A stretch of 64,000 nucleotides of DNA from Climacteris rufus. Taxonomy: Eukaryota > Chordata > Aves > Passeriformes > Climacteridae. A program made the position numbers and the translations under genes. Positions 22,101 to 34,794 of the stretch are shown piece by piece. Each line of letters starts with the position of its first letter. The stretch's first letter is position 1. Below the pieces are notes generated by a model that was not told the DNA's origin, ran no database searches, and worked only from the letters and a program-made list of their open reading frames with translations. Location: NCBI GenBank assembly GCA_013398175.1, contig VZRZ01002224.1, positions 186,001-250,000 of the forward strand, written 5' to 3'.

Positions 22101-23277
22101 AGAATTTCCACCATCCTTCATTCCCCTTGTCATAAAAGATCTATTTCATGGTCCATTTGGAAAGTACTACTTTTTAGTTTTTTGTTTTGGTTTTTTTTCT
22201 TTCAGATTCAGAACAAATCCCACCCTTCTACAACCTCAGTATTCCCTTTCCTGTGCTGGGACCTCCTGGTCTCCCTGCAAGGCACCTTATCACCAGCATC
22301 AGGCATGGATGGAGCCTGCAGCGCTGCAGTTAACGTGGTAATTCTCCAAGGATTTTGTTTAGAGTTTTATAGCATTACACACCAGCCTTATTGGATTTAA
22401 ATGGCTTAAATTAACTGGGTTATTTAATGGATTGTCCAGATTAGGGAGGAATCTGCAAAGGCTGTTACTTCAAGAAGAGCAGTTGCATGGGAAGAAAAGA
22501 TTTCCAAGTAACATTAATATCCTGGAGGCTCACAAGTCCTGACAGGCCACTCCTGTCCTTTATTGACATTCTCTCATACGCATTTAGCCAGGTTTGTGTT
22601 TAGTTTAATAATCTCCTGAAAGTTTAATTGTTGCTTTATTCATCCATGACCTTTCCTTCTCATCTGGAGACATATTATTGCTAATCTACAAATTTCAAGA
22701 ACCAGATTTATTTGCAAAACCAATTATTCTGCTATGCAAATCTCCTCTCTTCCTGCAGCCTGCCTGAACAGGGCTTTTTTACAGCCTTCGTAATATATAG
22801 ACACTATTCAAATATTTAAATGTAAAATTTATCTATATTTCTTTTCAACCATTCCCAGGTTCTATGTGGTGCAAAGTTAATTAAAATCTTTAGAATCAAA
22901 AGCAGGTCTCCTGACCTTGATCCAGACCTGACAGATTTTAACCTCCAAAGTCCTCACTTAACCACAGGGGACCTGGAACTACCAGCAGAGTGGAAATCAC
23001 TTGGCTGTCAGTAAACTTCCAATGGAGAAACATATCCTCTCCATGAGTGTCGGCCGTGAGAGCAGCAGTGCAGTCCCAGAGACACACAGCTCTGCTGAGC
23101 TGGCTGCATGTGCCTGCCCCGAAGGTGGAGCACAAAACTGCCCAGAAGGAGTCCTTGCTACAGATCTCTACCCCAAAGCATTTCAGTGGCACCTTCCCCA
23201 CCTGTCCCCAGAGTGATGCCTCCCCTCAGCCTCAGGATTTGTAATCCTGCTGGCACAGTGTGGGACACAGGACACTT
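22101..23277. other. Spacer of the inverted repeat, no gene recognised
   Basis: AT-rich in its middle (22570-22900), with TAAT cores and a T-rich run at 22167-22203. No frame over 115 codons and no transposase-like or reverse-transcriptase-like peptide is seen, so the arms do not obviously flank an autonomous element. Confidence 0.55.
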
Positions 23278-23455
23278 AACAGAATCATGGCATGGCCTGG
23301 GTTGGAAGGGACTTTAAATACCATCTCATTCCACCCCTTGCCATGGACAGGGACACTTTCCACTAGACCAGGTTGCTCAGAGCCACGTCCAACTTGGCCC
23401 TGAACACTTCCAAGGATGGGGATGCTGTGGGGCCTCTCTGAGCCTCTGCAGATGC
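23278..23455 (-). mobile_element. CR1 LINE, 3' end fragment
   Basis: The plus strand reads agaatcatggcatggcctgg, gttggaagggactttaaata, ccttgccatggacagggaca, ctagaccaggttgctcagag, cacttccaaggatgggg. This is the reverse complement of the CR1 3' end. It lies inside the inverted-repeat spacer, 58 bases from the right arm. Confidence 0.94.
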
Positions 23456-23513
23456 AGGGACTTGATCCCTCTTCCCAAATCATCAGTGACTACGGTACTT
23501 AACATTATTCATT

Positions 23514-23726
23514 CATTGCAAAGTATTGATAAGCAGTGTCCAGGGCACTCAACTTTTGTTCAAGGCTTTCAGAAGGATCCTAAAATCAAATGTTCCTGAA
23601 ATGGAACACCTGTCCTTTCATGAGACTTTTTGCAAAGAAAAAAATAAATTATTTCTTTGGAAAAACAATTTAAAGGTCCCAGGGACTTTCTGAGGAGAAT
23701 ATCCTTTTCTCCTGTACTCTGCTAAC
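23514..23726 (-). repeat. Right arm of a large inverted repeat
   Basis: Reverse complement partner of 21876-22100. With the left arm it bounds a 1,413-base spacer. The outer ends read cagag...ctctg, reminiscent of hAT-superfamily termini, but the 8 bases flanking the two outer ends do not match, so no target-site duplication supports a single insertion. Two oppositely oriented copies of an unidentified interspersed repeat are equally possible. Confidence 0.92.
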
Positions 23727-26700
23727 AAAGAATCAACTTTAGCTGTTCCCTGCCTCAATTTCCCCACTGACAGGACCACTGCCTTTTTCTGTTCACTCAG
23801 GATAGAAGTGTGGAGTGTCGTGTACTGTACTCCTCCTGCCCAAAGTCACAGTCACTGTCATGTGGCTACGGAGCATCACTACCACAATTACAAGCAACCA
23901 AGAAATCAACATTTTGCACTAAGCCTTATGTCAGTGAATGGCATTATCAGGGAAACTCACACAATTAAACCATAATTCAGTGGAGGGATGTCAAGGACTT
24001 TATGGATGAGCAAATTAAGGAAGCATTAGCCATGGGATTTGAGGGAGAGGCAACGTGGGTGCCAGTAAGAGCAGAGACTTTGTGCTTGTGCTCCCAGCAC
24101 TTACCCTGGCTCTGTGCCTGCTCAACCAGCATCCACCTCCTGGATACAAGGGGCTCTGGAACCCCCAGGGCATCCAGAGCTGACAGCTCACCTTCATGAG
24201 GTGGCTGCAGAGAATCCAGGATCCACTGGTGCTCTTCTGGATAACTCTGAAGAGAAGGAAGGAGAAATTAAAAGAGGGAGATTTTGAGTCAGAGGCACTG
24301 TAAACAATGCAGGATTATGTTTGCTGAGAAAGACAGTCTTTATTCTTGCCCCAACATGTGAAATGTTTGCAGTCCTAGGTCTGGAAAAAACAGCATGAGC
24401 TACAGATGAATCCCATGGGGACAGGAAAGCAGCCCAGACTGCCAGGAGAGGCCACGGCTCCCTCAGCTACGAGTCCACCCAGACCTGACTGAGAAACAGC
24501 AGCTCCTGAGCGTTTTGCTCCAAGTTGATAAGACAGAAATAGTTCTGTATCTCACCAATAAATCACCACTATTATCCTGAGGGACAGGGAACAACTCCAG
24601 CAGCCTTTTGCTGAAATGGAATTACTTGTGCACATGAAAACAAGATTGGGAATACGTGTTGTTGGAACAACTACCTCCTGTCCCACTTGCTGAAGCAGGG
24701 AAGGAAGGAGGATGAGGACGGTTTGTTCCTTGCTTGTTCCTCTGCTTTAGACGTGCAATCACAGATGTGTCTTAGACACTTGTGTCTGGAACAGCCCCTT
24801 TTCCCCAGATCCTGCAGAACTCAGAGGTGGAACCAGTCATCTCCTGGCAGCCAAACCCACTGAAGCCAAGAGAACCACTGGCTCCAGCAAGCATTGGCTC
24901 AAGCCTTCTATATTTCTGATACGAATGGCTTTAAGCTGTTTTTCACAATCTGTGAATTGTTTCTCTTGCTCAAATAATTTAGCTTTAACCTGAGGCTGTG
25001 GGCTCAATCCTTGCTGTCAAAACCCAGTGTGTAGCTTTGCATGCAGCTCCTGAGGGTACAGGAGAATACAACATGAATCTCCCCAGCTCCTTCAAAGTCT
25101 TGCAGAGCTGCTTTATGTGTGTAAAACTCGACATAAATAAAAATAAATCATAAATCTGACAGGCTTTAGTCTCTGTTTCTCCAGTATATCCTTGTCTGCA
25201 GTGGATTTACCCAAGCTGGTTTATATCTAACAGCATCAATAGGGAGGTGTTTACAGTGAGCCAGACCCCAGTAAACAGTAGCAGGGATGAGGGTCCCCTC
25301 CCAAACAGTTCCAAGCAAAGCAACATAGAATGTGCAGCCTCTGGACATGGGTGAAAGTAGGGAGTCACCAGAAATCCCAGGCTGGGTGTCCACCGGCCCC
25401 AGCTCATTCCTGTGGCTGTGCACACTTGATCTGCTTGGGGTACCCCAACTCCACGTGCACAGCAAAGCAGCTTTAACTGCCTCTGCAAATGGAAGTTTCA
25501 ATGCCAATTGCTCTTTCACTACTAATTTTGCTTGAGTTAAGAATTACTTTTTGTTCTTCTTAGTAGAGGCAAACCAGACTCAGAAAACCCTGCATCAGTG
25601 TCCAATTACACTTGGAGCTGGAAACCTTAGAGTTTCTAGTGAGAAAAAAAGGCCACATTCCCCTGCTGCTGCCTGTGCCCTGGCGTGGGCATAAATGACC
25701 TGTGAATTACCCCACTCTTACCAATGCAAATGATGACAGGAGCTGCAATCCAAGGTGAAACTAAGCCTTTAGTAGGTTTATTTTAAGCTCAGGCATCATT
25801 AAATATAACAGAAATATGAAAGAAACTTTCCCTCGGTGACATTTGGCTGAAAATAGGACTGATCCTAAATGATTCTAGGATTTTCTGGTGCCCTGCAGCT
25901 GGACTCTGGCACCTGTTCTGGGCCGGCCACCGGCACCCTGTGCTGGGACAAATGTCTCCATGAAGGTTTGCCATAATGGGCCACCCTCTGTTTGCCAGAT
26001 CTGTTTGATATTTTTAGGTTTTCATCACAGACTGACTCTCATCTTGTCTCACAAAGCTTCCATTGAGGCAGAACTCCACTGAAATCCAACTTCTAATCTA
26101 AGTGCCCGTCTAATCCATTAGCACCGAACCCTCTGGAAAGCAGTGGGTAGCATCACTCTGGTCTAATGCATGTTCAGGCAATGAGAGAACTGAGCTGTGG
26201 CTTTGGTTGATGGAACCTTCAGTGGCAAATTCAGCCGATTGCAGCCCCACTCTTCATCTGTGTCCTCTCGTTATCCTGCACTGTGCTGACCCATCCAGGT
26301 GTGTGGAGAGGCTGAGAAATGGGCTGGGAAAGTGGATCAGCTGAAAAGAAAAGGAAACTCTTTTTTGCTGGGTTGATGTTCAGCCAGATCAGTTCCATAA
26401 CCCACAGAGCCACACAGAGCAGTGCAGTGTGCCCGTGGGGATGAGATGGACCAGCAAGGAGCAGGGACACCCTGAGTCTGTTCTCGTCATCATGGATTTT
26501 GATGCATGATGCCACATGCTCCAGACCTGTCTTTCCAAAATAGGTGTCACTCTCATCACTTCCCAAAGCCACAAACAGCAACAGCAGCCTCTGAAATGAC
26601 ATCAGCACTCAGTTCCCCTGCCAAAATCCTGGAACACAAGATCCTTTGTCTCCAGATTACACTCGTCTTTTCCACTTCTTCAAATAAGATGAATCTTATA

Positions 26701-27881
26701 ATTTGTCACATAGCTGGTGGTTTCCAAACATCATTTACCCAATGGAGGCTGAGGGGGGGAAAGCTATTCTTCAGGTCAATTTGTGAGTCATTTGGTTTGC
26801 CAGTCAACCAAGTCTCACTCACTTGGAGACAATATATGTGAGCTATAAAACCTCAACTTTAAACATAACTCACCAAATTCAGTGAGTAGCCTGTCATCAC
26901 TGAGAGCAATGATCCTTAACCCCTTATCTAGCTCCAGGGAATCATTATCTGCAGTTGTTAATTTAAGCTTGTTTTAAGTAATACAAAAGCATTTTTTTCT
27001 GCTAAAAATGTCTGATTCTACTACTGCTTCATTATTCAGTTTCATAGTAGGAGTTATTATTTCCATTAATTTCTGTTCGAATTGACATTCAAATAAATAC
27101 CCAATATACTAGCCAATGAACACAGTTACTGGCCAAATTCCCAAGAATTTTTGCTATCCAGGCAAGGACTGCAAGAGCCTCTGAAAATAATGAAGCAGAG
27201 TTTAATCCACCCTTGTTGAGCTGTGCACATCTGAACTCACATGTCAGCCCTTGCAGAGGGTACCAGGCAGGAATTTCCAGGCTGTACAGGACACAGGTAG
27301 GACTCTGGGATGGAGCGTGGCATTGGCCTCACCTCATCTGTACTCACCTTCCCCCTTTCAGCACAGTCTCTCAAGCTTAACCCTTCAAATTCCCTTTGTG
27401 TTGCACCATTCTCTGGACATTTATGTGCAAAAATAAAAATGATCAGGTGCAATGGTGCAGTGCCTTGCAGCTTTCAGCTCCTATTCAGGAATCCATTCCT
27501 CACTGAACTGCACTGAAGGTTGGGGGCAGCTCCTCACACTCATGTCAGCCAGGAAGGGGCCCCAAAGTGCAACTCAACTCATAGATAACAGTAATATTCC
27601 CTTACAGCTGGGGCTCCAGTAGGATGGGAGTAGTCAGGCTGAAGGCTGGACATCATTATTCCACTAATATAGAGAGTGGAAAAAGAAACATCCCAGAAAA
27701 CAACAAAAGCAAGTTAACCAAGTTGGGAATATAGTCAACCCCAAACTTCTAAGGCTGACACAATGACCACAAGCCCTTGAGCAATCCATCTGTCAGCTGG
27801 GAAGATGTGATTCAGATAGTGAAGGGAGTCACACTAGTGGACAGCTCTATGGGAACCAATTTAATTGAAAAAGGAAGAAAC
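23727..27881. other. No gene recognised
   Basis: More than 4 kb with only short frames (longest 125 codons, minus, 26608-26231). A MIR-like fragment may exist at 23745-23775 (tgcctcaatttcccc), too short to call. AT-rich patches lie at 25120-25160 and 26830-27120. Confidence 0.6.
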
Positions 27882-27887
27882 TTTATT
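27882..27887 (-). terminator. Candidate polyadenylation signal
   Basis: TTTATT on the plus strand gives AATAAA on the minus strand, in the context ctgaataaagtttcttcc, which resembles mRNA 3' ends. It lies 137 bases past the stop of the long minus-strand ORF. AATAAA occurs by chance many times in a window of this size, so it counts only with that ORF. Confidence 0.2.
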
Positions 27888-28023
27888 CAGTCAGGGTTCA
27901 AAAGGCCTGTAACTCATGTCAGAGGAGAGCAAAACTGATTGTACACTCATCACAGGTGAACATAAGATCAGAGAAGACAAAACAATTACAAGCAGATAAT
28001 GAACTGGATAGTCTGCAGCACAG

Positions 28024-28842
28024 TCAGAGCTTGTAAAGTGTAAATCCAAGGTAACTGTGCCCATACCAGCAAGGAGAGCGGAAGAACCAGCAGCACTGGC
28101 CTCGTCTGATGTGTGCTGGAGTCCCCAGTCCGCTCTGGAAGAGGGGACAGCCCAGATCTAACCCTGAAGATGCTGTGATTTGGGATTCAGTGCTTTTCCA
28201 ACCCCTTTCTTTTGTGGCTTGTGCTGCAACTACCAAAATGTGAAGGAAACCTTGAACCCATTTCCAATTCCTCAGTTCCAAACCACCAGCTGTTTTAGGA
28301 TGGCTGCTCCTGCCCTTCCTGCTCTGCTGGAGACCTGACGCTTGCTTTGTGGGGCACGAACGATTCAGAGCATCAGCTCTGAAGAAATAATTGCCCCAGG
28401 GAACCGTGAGCTGTAGTCGTGGGGAGAGGCAGATTAGAGGAATCAGTCTTATTTTCCACTGGAACAGCTGGGAATGTGCATGCACTGTGGGTGACTGTCT
28501 CAGATGAGACAGGTTATGAGCAGCTGATAGAAAGGAATGTCTCAAACTGCTCCATTGCCTGCGACTGCCCAACTGCTCTGTGTGCTGAGACACAGACACC
28601 CAGCAGGATGTTTGCTCTGCTCTTCCAGCCCTCTGTGGTGCAGGGAAAAGGAAAAGGGGAATGGAAAATCCACCTCTACCAGTGGCGCTGACGATGCCAA
28701 CCATCCTCCACACAAGGAGGATGGTCTCCAACCCCGCATGGTACTTGGGGTCCTGGAGCCAGAGGCTGCAGGGCTGTGCAAGTCCCGATGGCCCAGGCTG
28801 AACAGGAGGGTGTGGGTTGCTCACACTCACACCCAGTGCCAT
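28024..28842 (-). CDS. Long unrecognised ORF, possibly spurious
   Basis: Longest open frame in the window: about 272 codons from an ATG at 28842-28840 in good Kozak context (G at -3, G at +4; context ggagatggc). A GTG two codons upstream is ignored. No domain is recognised. The peptide is Trp-, Ser- and Gln-rich, with a mildly hydrophobic stretch near residues 40-65 (LETILLVWRMVGIVSA). An AATAAA lies 137 bases past the stop. Against coding: a 187-codon plus-strand frame (28537-29100) overlaps it, codon use shows no clear bias, and it has no splice or promoter support. It could be a young gene, a lncRNA or chance. Confidence 0.15.
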   Translation of the reverse strand: MALGVSVSNPHPPVQPGPSGLAQPCSLWLQDPKYHAGLETILLVWRMVGIVSATGRGGFSIPLFLFPAPQRAGRAEQTSCWVSVSQHTEQLGSRRQWSSLRHSFLSAAHNLSHLRQSPTVHAHSQLFQWKIRLIPLICLSPRLQLTVPWGNYFFRADALNRSCPTKQASGLQQSRKGRSSHPKTAGGLELRNWKWVQGFLHILVVAAQATKERGWKSTESQITASSGLDLGCPLFQSGLGTPAHIRRGQCCWFFRSPCWYGHSYLGFTLYKL

Positions 28843-31029
28843 CTCCACAGGGTTGAGGAGATCCAGGCACCAACTCCCCCTCTGCTGCTCTGCCGTGCCC
28901 CATCTCAGGCAGAAGGACTCAGGGGAGCTCCAGGGGCCTCTGGGATGGGGGTCTGTGTGAGCAGAGCCTTGCAGAGAGCAGGAGATAATTCTCTCCTTGG
29001 AAGAAACCCTGACGGCTTCTTAGAGAACAATACTTATCTTTCCATCTCTCCTGATGATTCCTTATCATTACCCAATCCTCCTGGGCTTCACAGACATTAG
29101 CTAATCTTGTGATAAGAGATTAAGAGGAAAGCCAAGACACATTCCCAGCCATTAATGGCAGTTCCCCCAAAGCCTGGGGGTGGGATGCAGAGACCCCAAG
29201 ATGCCCTACAGGCATTGCTCCATGGAAAGATGCAGGCAGAAACCTGATTATTCCCCACTGACCTGCCTAAGTCATGGTTGTTTGAGTTGTTTTAAGATGA
29301 GAAAAATATTATCATTAGGAGGGGCTGTGCTAGATGGTAGAGCAGTGGTAGTTGGTGCTTTGATGATGCCCGTGGAGAGGTAAACGTGCCAGAGGGTAAT
29401 GCAGCATTCTGGGAACATTTCCTGCATGCAGAGCAGAGACATCTCTAACGAGAAGGTCAGGCTTTTGCTACAGATTGGGATAAACCACACTGAAACTGGT
29501 AGTTTTAACTGTTACTCCTCGATAAAAGAGCTGCAGTTAAGTGCATGCACCCACTGAAAACAGTAAGAAAATGCTCACTCACTCACTGCTCTGAGTGAAA
29601 TACTTTGAGGAGAAGAATTCCTGGTTTAATTTGGAGAGGGAGTGATAAAAGGAGTAGCAAAGGAAAGTCAAACACAACCATGTGTGTCTTGTGGGGAGGA
29701 AGATGTTTCTGAGTTGACTTTATGTATGAAAAGTTTGGACCTGTTTCTCCAAACCCCGGGGTTGTGGGGTTTCTCCCCTGATCTGAAAACCAGACCTTTG
29801 TACATCCATGGAAGGAAAATTGTCTCAAGGATTCTTGACTTCAGCATTAGCTTCCTCCTAACAAGAGCAATCTACAGTATCTCCAGATCTCCTACTGTGG
29901 TCAAAAAGCCAGAGCACTGAGCAGCAAAATGTAGCATTCCACACCCTGGGATGTCACCCGAGGTATTTTGTAGAGGACAGTGACCAGGTTTCATAGCATG
30001 GCTCTCTGTCTTGGGAACCACCTTTGGGAAACTGCTCTACATCCAGAACTTGTTGCTCTACACCAGCATAAATCCAGGATCCCCTCGACAGCTGCACTTT
30101 CCAACACTTCCAGTGCTGTGCACTCTTTCCTGCACACAAACAGCAAGTTCCATTAGCCCAACTTGCTTTTGCTTTCAAAAAGACACATACCAAATAAGAA
30201 AGAACAAAAATAACATCTCTTGCCCAGGACAACACAATGTGTGTATTTTCTGGCTCACTTTCTGCAATGGCAACAGTTTTTGAAAACAAAAATATCGCAG
30301 AAACGGTCTGTGGTGCATAGAGCAACATTTGATACAAGGACCACAAATGAGTTGATGCCTTTGCTGCAGGATCTGAGGGCATTAGGGAGAGCAACTTTCT
30401 GAGACACATCCTGCTCCACTGACAGCAAAAATAGCACAGAAAACCTCTCTCCTAGAATACATTTCATTCTGCATTAAACGTTATGGTTTCTGAGAGCTGC
30501 TCCCGTGCAAAACCAACACTGTTACTTACGAAACAATGCATCAAACCCACAGATGGGAATTGGCTCTTCTGGCAGCACAGCAAAAAAAATTCCCCACTTT
30601 CTCTGTTTTCCCTCCTGTAACAAATGGCCTCTTTCCCCAGTCATCTGCATGACATTTAATGATTAATGTCTTATGTGGCATGACACAGACTCGTTTGCTT
30701 CCTTTTAAGAAAGTTTAAAGCTCTGTGGAGACTGGGTTCTACTTTCAGAGTTATCTGTCTACAGAGCAAAGCCATTTCAGATGTTCAGCCAGTTTCTTTA
30801 AAGGACAGGCTACATGGAGGGTTACCAAGGATGATCTTAATGGACTTTGCTGAGTTTCCAGTTGGCTTTCATCTAGTTTATTGTCTCTTCTTTAAATTTG
30901 CAAATGACTTGGACTGTAAGCAGGGCCTTGGACTGAATTTGGGCAATCTGCAGGCAGCAAGGAGAGCTGTGCTGTTTAATGGACAAGGAACAGGCCTGGG
31001 ATTTGGGAAGCCTGATGTGCATTGGAGCT

Positions 31030-31105
31030 GTTCCACTCCCAAATCTACTGCCTGTCACTTCTCTAGTTGTCTTACATCCATAAAATGAGGGTAAACATAC
31101 AGTTC
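31030..31105 (-). mobile_element. Possible MIR-like relic
   Basis: The plus strand carries ctgcctgtcacttctctagt, tgtcttacatcc and ataaaatgagggtaa, which resembles the reverse complement of the MIR core (the part usually reading tctgtaaaatgagg). Divergence is high and the call is weak. Confidence 0.25.
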
Positions 31106-33585
31106 CCAGGAACCCCACATATCAGACTACTTGGGATAAGTAGCACCAACCTTTTGCCCTGACCACGTCCAGGAATCCACTTGCTCTCAGGTCCCCAGAC
31201 CACTACTCAACCCCACAACACAGGACATCTGTACTCTGGGAGTTTGTCTTCCTCACCTTTGCTGACAAGGAAAACATAAACAAGTATTTTAGGTTCAAAT
31301 TCTGAACTTTCAGCTCACTTCTGATTACCTGCAGCACCTGCCATTCCTCGGGCTCCTTGTCTTTTCCATACGGTGTGCAGCTGCCAACAGCACAGGTGAA
31401 ACACCTCTAGGAGCCCTTGGCAGAAGTCACTTCTGGGAAATATTAAGGATTATTCTGATTATTCCATCAGAATGACAGGATGGGCAGAGTGACAAAGTCA
31501 GGCCACACATTGCCTGTTACAATGGCTCCGTGGAGACCTGCGATGAAGCAAAGCAAATGTACCAGCAAATTCCTCGGAGACTCCTGCATGTTAAACAAGA
31601 AAAAAAAATAATGGAGGAGGCTGCCAGGCTCCAGCTGGTTTTAAATGAAACAATCTGATTGCTTCAAAACATTTTTCTGGTTGGGGCTGGTATTTTGCCT
31701 TCCATGGGATGTTTTGAAATGTATACCTTTGTTTTGAAAGAGCCCATAGCTCTTCTCTGTGGGATTCCCCAGAGCAGAGGCTCCTGCAGCTGCCCAAGGC
31801 CTTGTGCCAGCCCTGTGTGAGTCGGGAGCTCTCCGGAGGGAGGGAAGCTGGCAGGGGGCATTTTCCAATCCTTTCAAGACCTTTGCAGGCTGCCAGAGTG
31901 AGGCAGAGGGTTCTTGGTGTAATGGAAACCCTGTCCCCGGAGAGGAAATGTGAACAGAATCCTGCCCTGTCATGAGGCCCTGGACTTTTAGAGGGAAAAG
32001 GTGACTTATTCTGTTTGTTCAGTTGCAGTTACAGAAACAGCTTAATGACAGAATAAAATAAAAGCAAAGACACTTCCCCTCAGAACTCCCTCTTTGTCTT
32101 GCAAGTCTTATTTACTGACACAGAGGACTTGTGCTGACGTGAAGGGCAGCTCCTGGAGGGGTGGAAGGGCTCTGCTCTGGGTTATATGGGGACAGGGACA
32201 GAGCCCCTGCTCGGCACAACACACCTGGGCTGATCCTCACTTCCCCAGTGTGGTGTCTCAGTCTAATCCCACCGATTTCAGAGGGGTTTCTCCTGATCAA
32301 CATCATCAGAGCATAAGAGCATTTTCCGCAGCTTTGGCACTTCCTAGAGCAGCGGCAGCATCAGGCCCTGAACAAGAGCTCTGTCTAAATGAAGCCTGCA
32401 GGATTTGCCCTCCAGTGGTGTAGGTGCTTTGGGTTTTTTTCCCCACTGCCTCTTGCCGGCTGGGAGAATAACACTTTGGCGAGTCAATGATAAAATGGTT
32501 TAATGTAATAAACATGAATCTGTCAGACTCAAGTGCCCTAAAATATTCCAGGCTGCAAATGCAGGACCAACAGTGAGCTTGTTGATACAGCCTCAAGCCA
32601 GAACTAATCAGACATAGACACCATTTGCTTTCAATAGAAATTATATTCAAGAGGGCTGTTTCCTGCTTGCAGGATGGGAAGCAAAACAGAGCAATGTGGC
32701 ACTGAAGGGAAACAGTTCTCTCCCGTCAGGCAAAACATCCCAGGCTTTCAATGTCTTGCAGAGAAAGAGGCTCCCTATTTGACTGGAGATCTTGCTGACT
32801 CAGCTTACAGCCAAAGATCTTCCCAGGGAGCAAAACCACACAAATGAATAAAATAGACCTTTTTGCGTGCAGGGTTGTCAATAACAGGTAACGAAAGCAA
32901 AATCAGCAGCCAACAGGCTGGGGCTGGAAAACTGCACATGTTGGTGCTGCATCAGGACAAGAAAACAGTCCTTTAACCTCCTTGATCTGGCACAGATATA
33001 ATATTAATTTGCCTTTCAAGTGGACCCTCTGATGCCCAGGAAGGCCAATGTCACTTGGTTCTGGAGTCTCTGCAGGGAGACTCAGAAAAAAACTGGCAAA
33101 ATTCAGTGCAGATGCTTTCCAACCCCTGTTATACTGGGTGTAAATCCAACCCAGCTCTGCTGACAGGAGAGTGGTGATTTACCTCGGTGAAAATGAGAGC
33201 AAAATTCATTGGAATTAGCTCTCTGAGATAGTTTGATCTGATCATCAGGGATGGATAATTAGAGGCACATGAGCCTGTAGCCTTCCCACCTCCCACTCCA
33301 AGAACTATCCTTGAGTTAAGCAGAACTCTAGCTCACCATTTTCATGACATTATTATTTCCCAGTTCTGATTTGCTGTGCTCCTTCCTGGACCCCTTTCCT
33401 CCCACTCCAAGCAACACACACACTTCCTTTGAGGACTGTAGGTCCTGAGAGTATTAAACTCCAAGACCCATTCTTACAAGATCAGCAGCTTTGCTTTGCA
33501 AGCTCAAGGACTTCAGAAAACTTGGGGGAGATCCAGGTTCAAGGGAACCTAACATAGATGTGACAAAGGCTCCCTGGTGCTACAG

Positions 33586-33613
33586 TAATAAATAATAATT
33601 AATAATAATTAAT
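33586..33613. repeat. TAA/TAATAAT simple repeat
   Basis: Alternating aataataatt units form a short AT-only microsatellite ending in ttaatca. Confidence 0.9.
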
Positions 33614-34439
33614 CACTTAATGATGAGGTTCCCTGCTCAGTCATGATCACAATTTCATGGCTGATATCACCATGCTTTGAGACAGATACGACAGGCTTGA
33701 CCTTTCCTCCTCCCCAGCTTTATGCTGTTACAATTTTGTTAAGCCAAACCCTCAACTTGAGTAAATCAGCACAGCTAGAGTGACTTCTGATTTATGCCAG
33801 TACAGGAAGGGAATCACATCCCCTATATATTTTACCAGGCTAACAACCTAACACATAGCAAGGCAGAGTCAGAGTAGGACTCTTTTCCTTAAACTGCTGT
33901 CTCTCACCTGCAGAGAGGAAAATAAAATCAGCTTTCAGGCTTCTAGGTGTGATTGCTTCAGGGTCAGGAAGGGGAAACTCATTCAGTCTCTCCTCCCATG
34001 CAGTTTGTATTCTCCTCCTTCAACATATCACATGACAGCTGAATTGGTACTGTGTTTCCTAATTACATTTGATCACCTCTGGAACATCAGATTTCAGGCA
34101 GTGAAAGAGCATCTGCATATTTGTAGCTGCATCCCAAATCCTAGCGACTTTCTGTGGGAAAAAGAATAGGAGAGAAACACTCCTTCCACCCCCAGAACAG
34201 CTTTTAATATTCCTTTCTTCCTCCTCCTGTGGCTCTTTTCACTTTTCCAGAGGCTGCAGCGAACTGCCTCCCCAATTGAAGCAAACTCCCTCTTAAGGCT
34301 TTATCTCTTGAACAGACTCAAGATGTTCTGGCCCAGTGCTCTGCTGTGTGGGCACCCTCCCCGCTCCTGATCTTCCTATTATCCTCATTGTCATCAGCCT
34401 GAGTCATTGTGGGCCCTTTTTGTTACACTCCCTGGAATG

Positions 34440-34715
34440 GCCTGTGATAAAGACACTTCCACATTATTATTGCTTTTGCAAAGTTCTTTTTATTTCTTCT
34501 ACAGCCAAACAATAATCTAAGGAGCCGTTTTGGAGGTAACGCATTAGAAACTGCCTGCTTTATTATCAGCACAATATGGCCTGTAATCTGATAATGATAA
34601 AAATCTGCCCCTTTGCTTTGGCTCTTATCATTTAATTGGAGCAAAGGAGCACATTCGTTTGTTAATAATTTTATAATTGGTGCTATCTGCTGAGACCCAT
34701 CAAAGGAACCATGCA
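34440..34715. promoter_or_regulatory. Putative conserved non-coding (enhancer-like) block
   Basis: This is the strongest enhancer-like block seen. It holds a SOX-type AACAAT (34508-34513), a HOX/CDX-like tttattatc (34559-34567), paired GATA sites in tgataatgataa (34589-34600) and homeodomain TAATTG (34633-34638). It also has gttaataattttataattgg (34661-34680). A CpG-rich stretch begins 80 bases later. The 97-codon minus frame crossing it is probably incidental. Conservation is inferred from texture only. Confidence 0.35.
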
Positions 34716-34794
34716 CAACAGCCTCTTTCAGTACAAAGCATCTCCCTGATAAAATGAGCTTTATGGCATTTAAATGTTCCTGTTGTTGTCTGCA

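Larger units (their letters stand above)
28850..34439. other. No gene recognised
   Basis: Longest frame is 151 codons (minus, 30409-29954), without domains. The interval includes a possible MIR-like relic at 31030-31105 and a TAA-rich microsatellite at 33586. From 32660 to 34420 no frame worth mention exists on either strand. Pyrimidine-rich DNA with many TCC runs fills 33990-34330. Confidence 0.6.

Noticed and set aside
21876..23726. Complete hAT transposon
   Set aside because: No transposase-like frame in the spacer and no 8-base target duplication; only the terminal cagag/ctctg resemblance remains.
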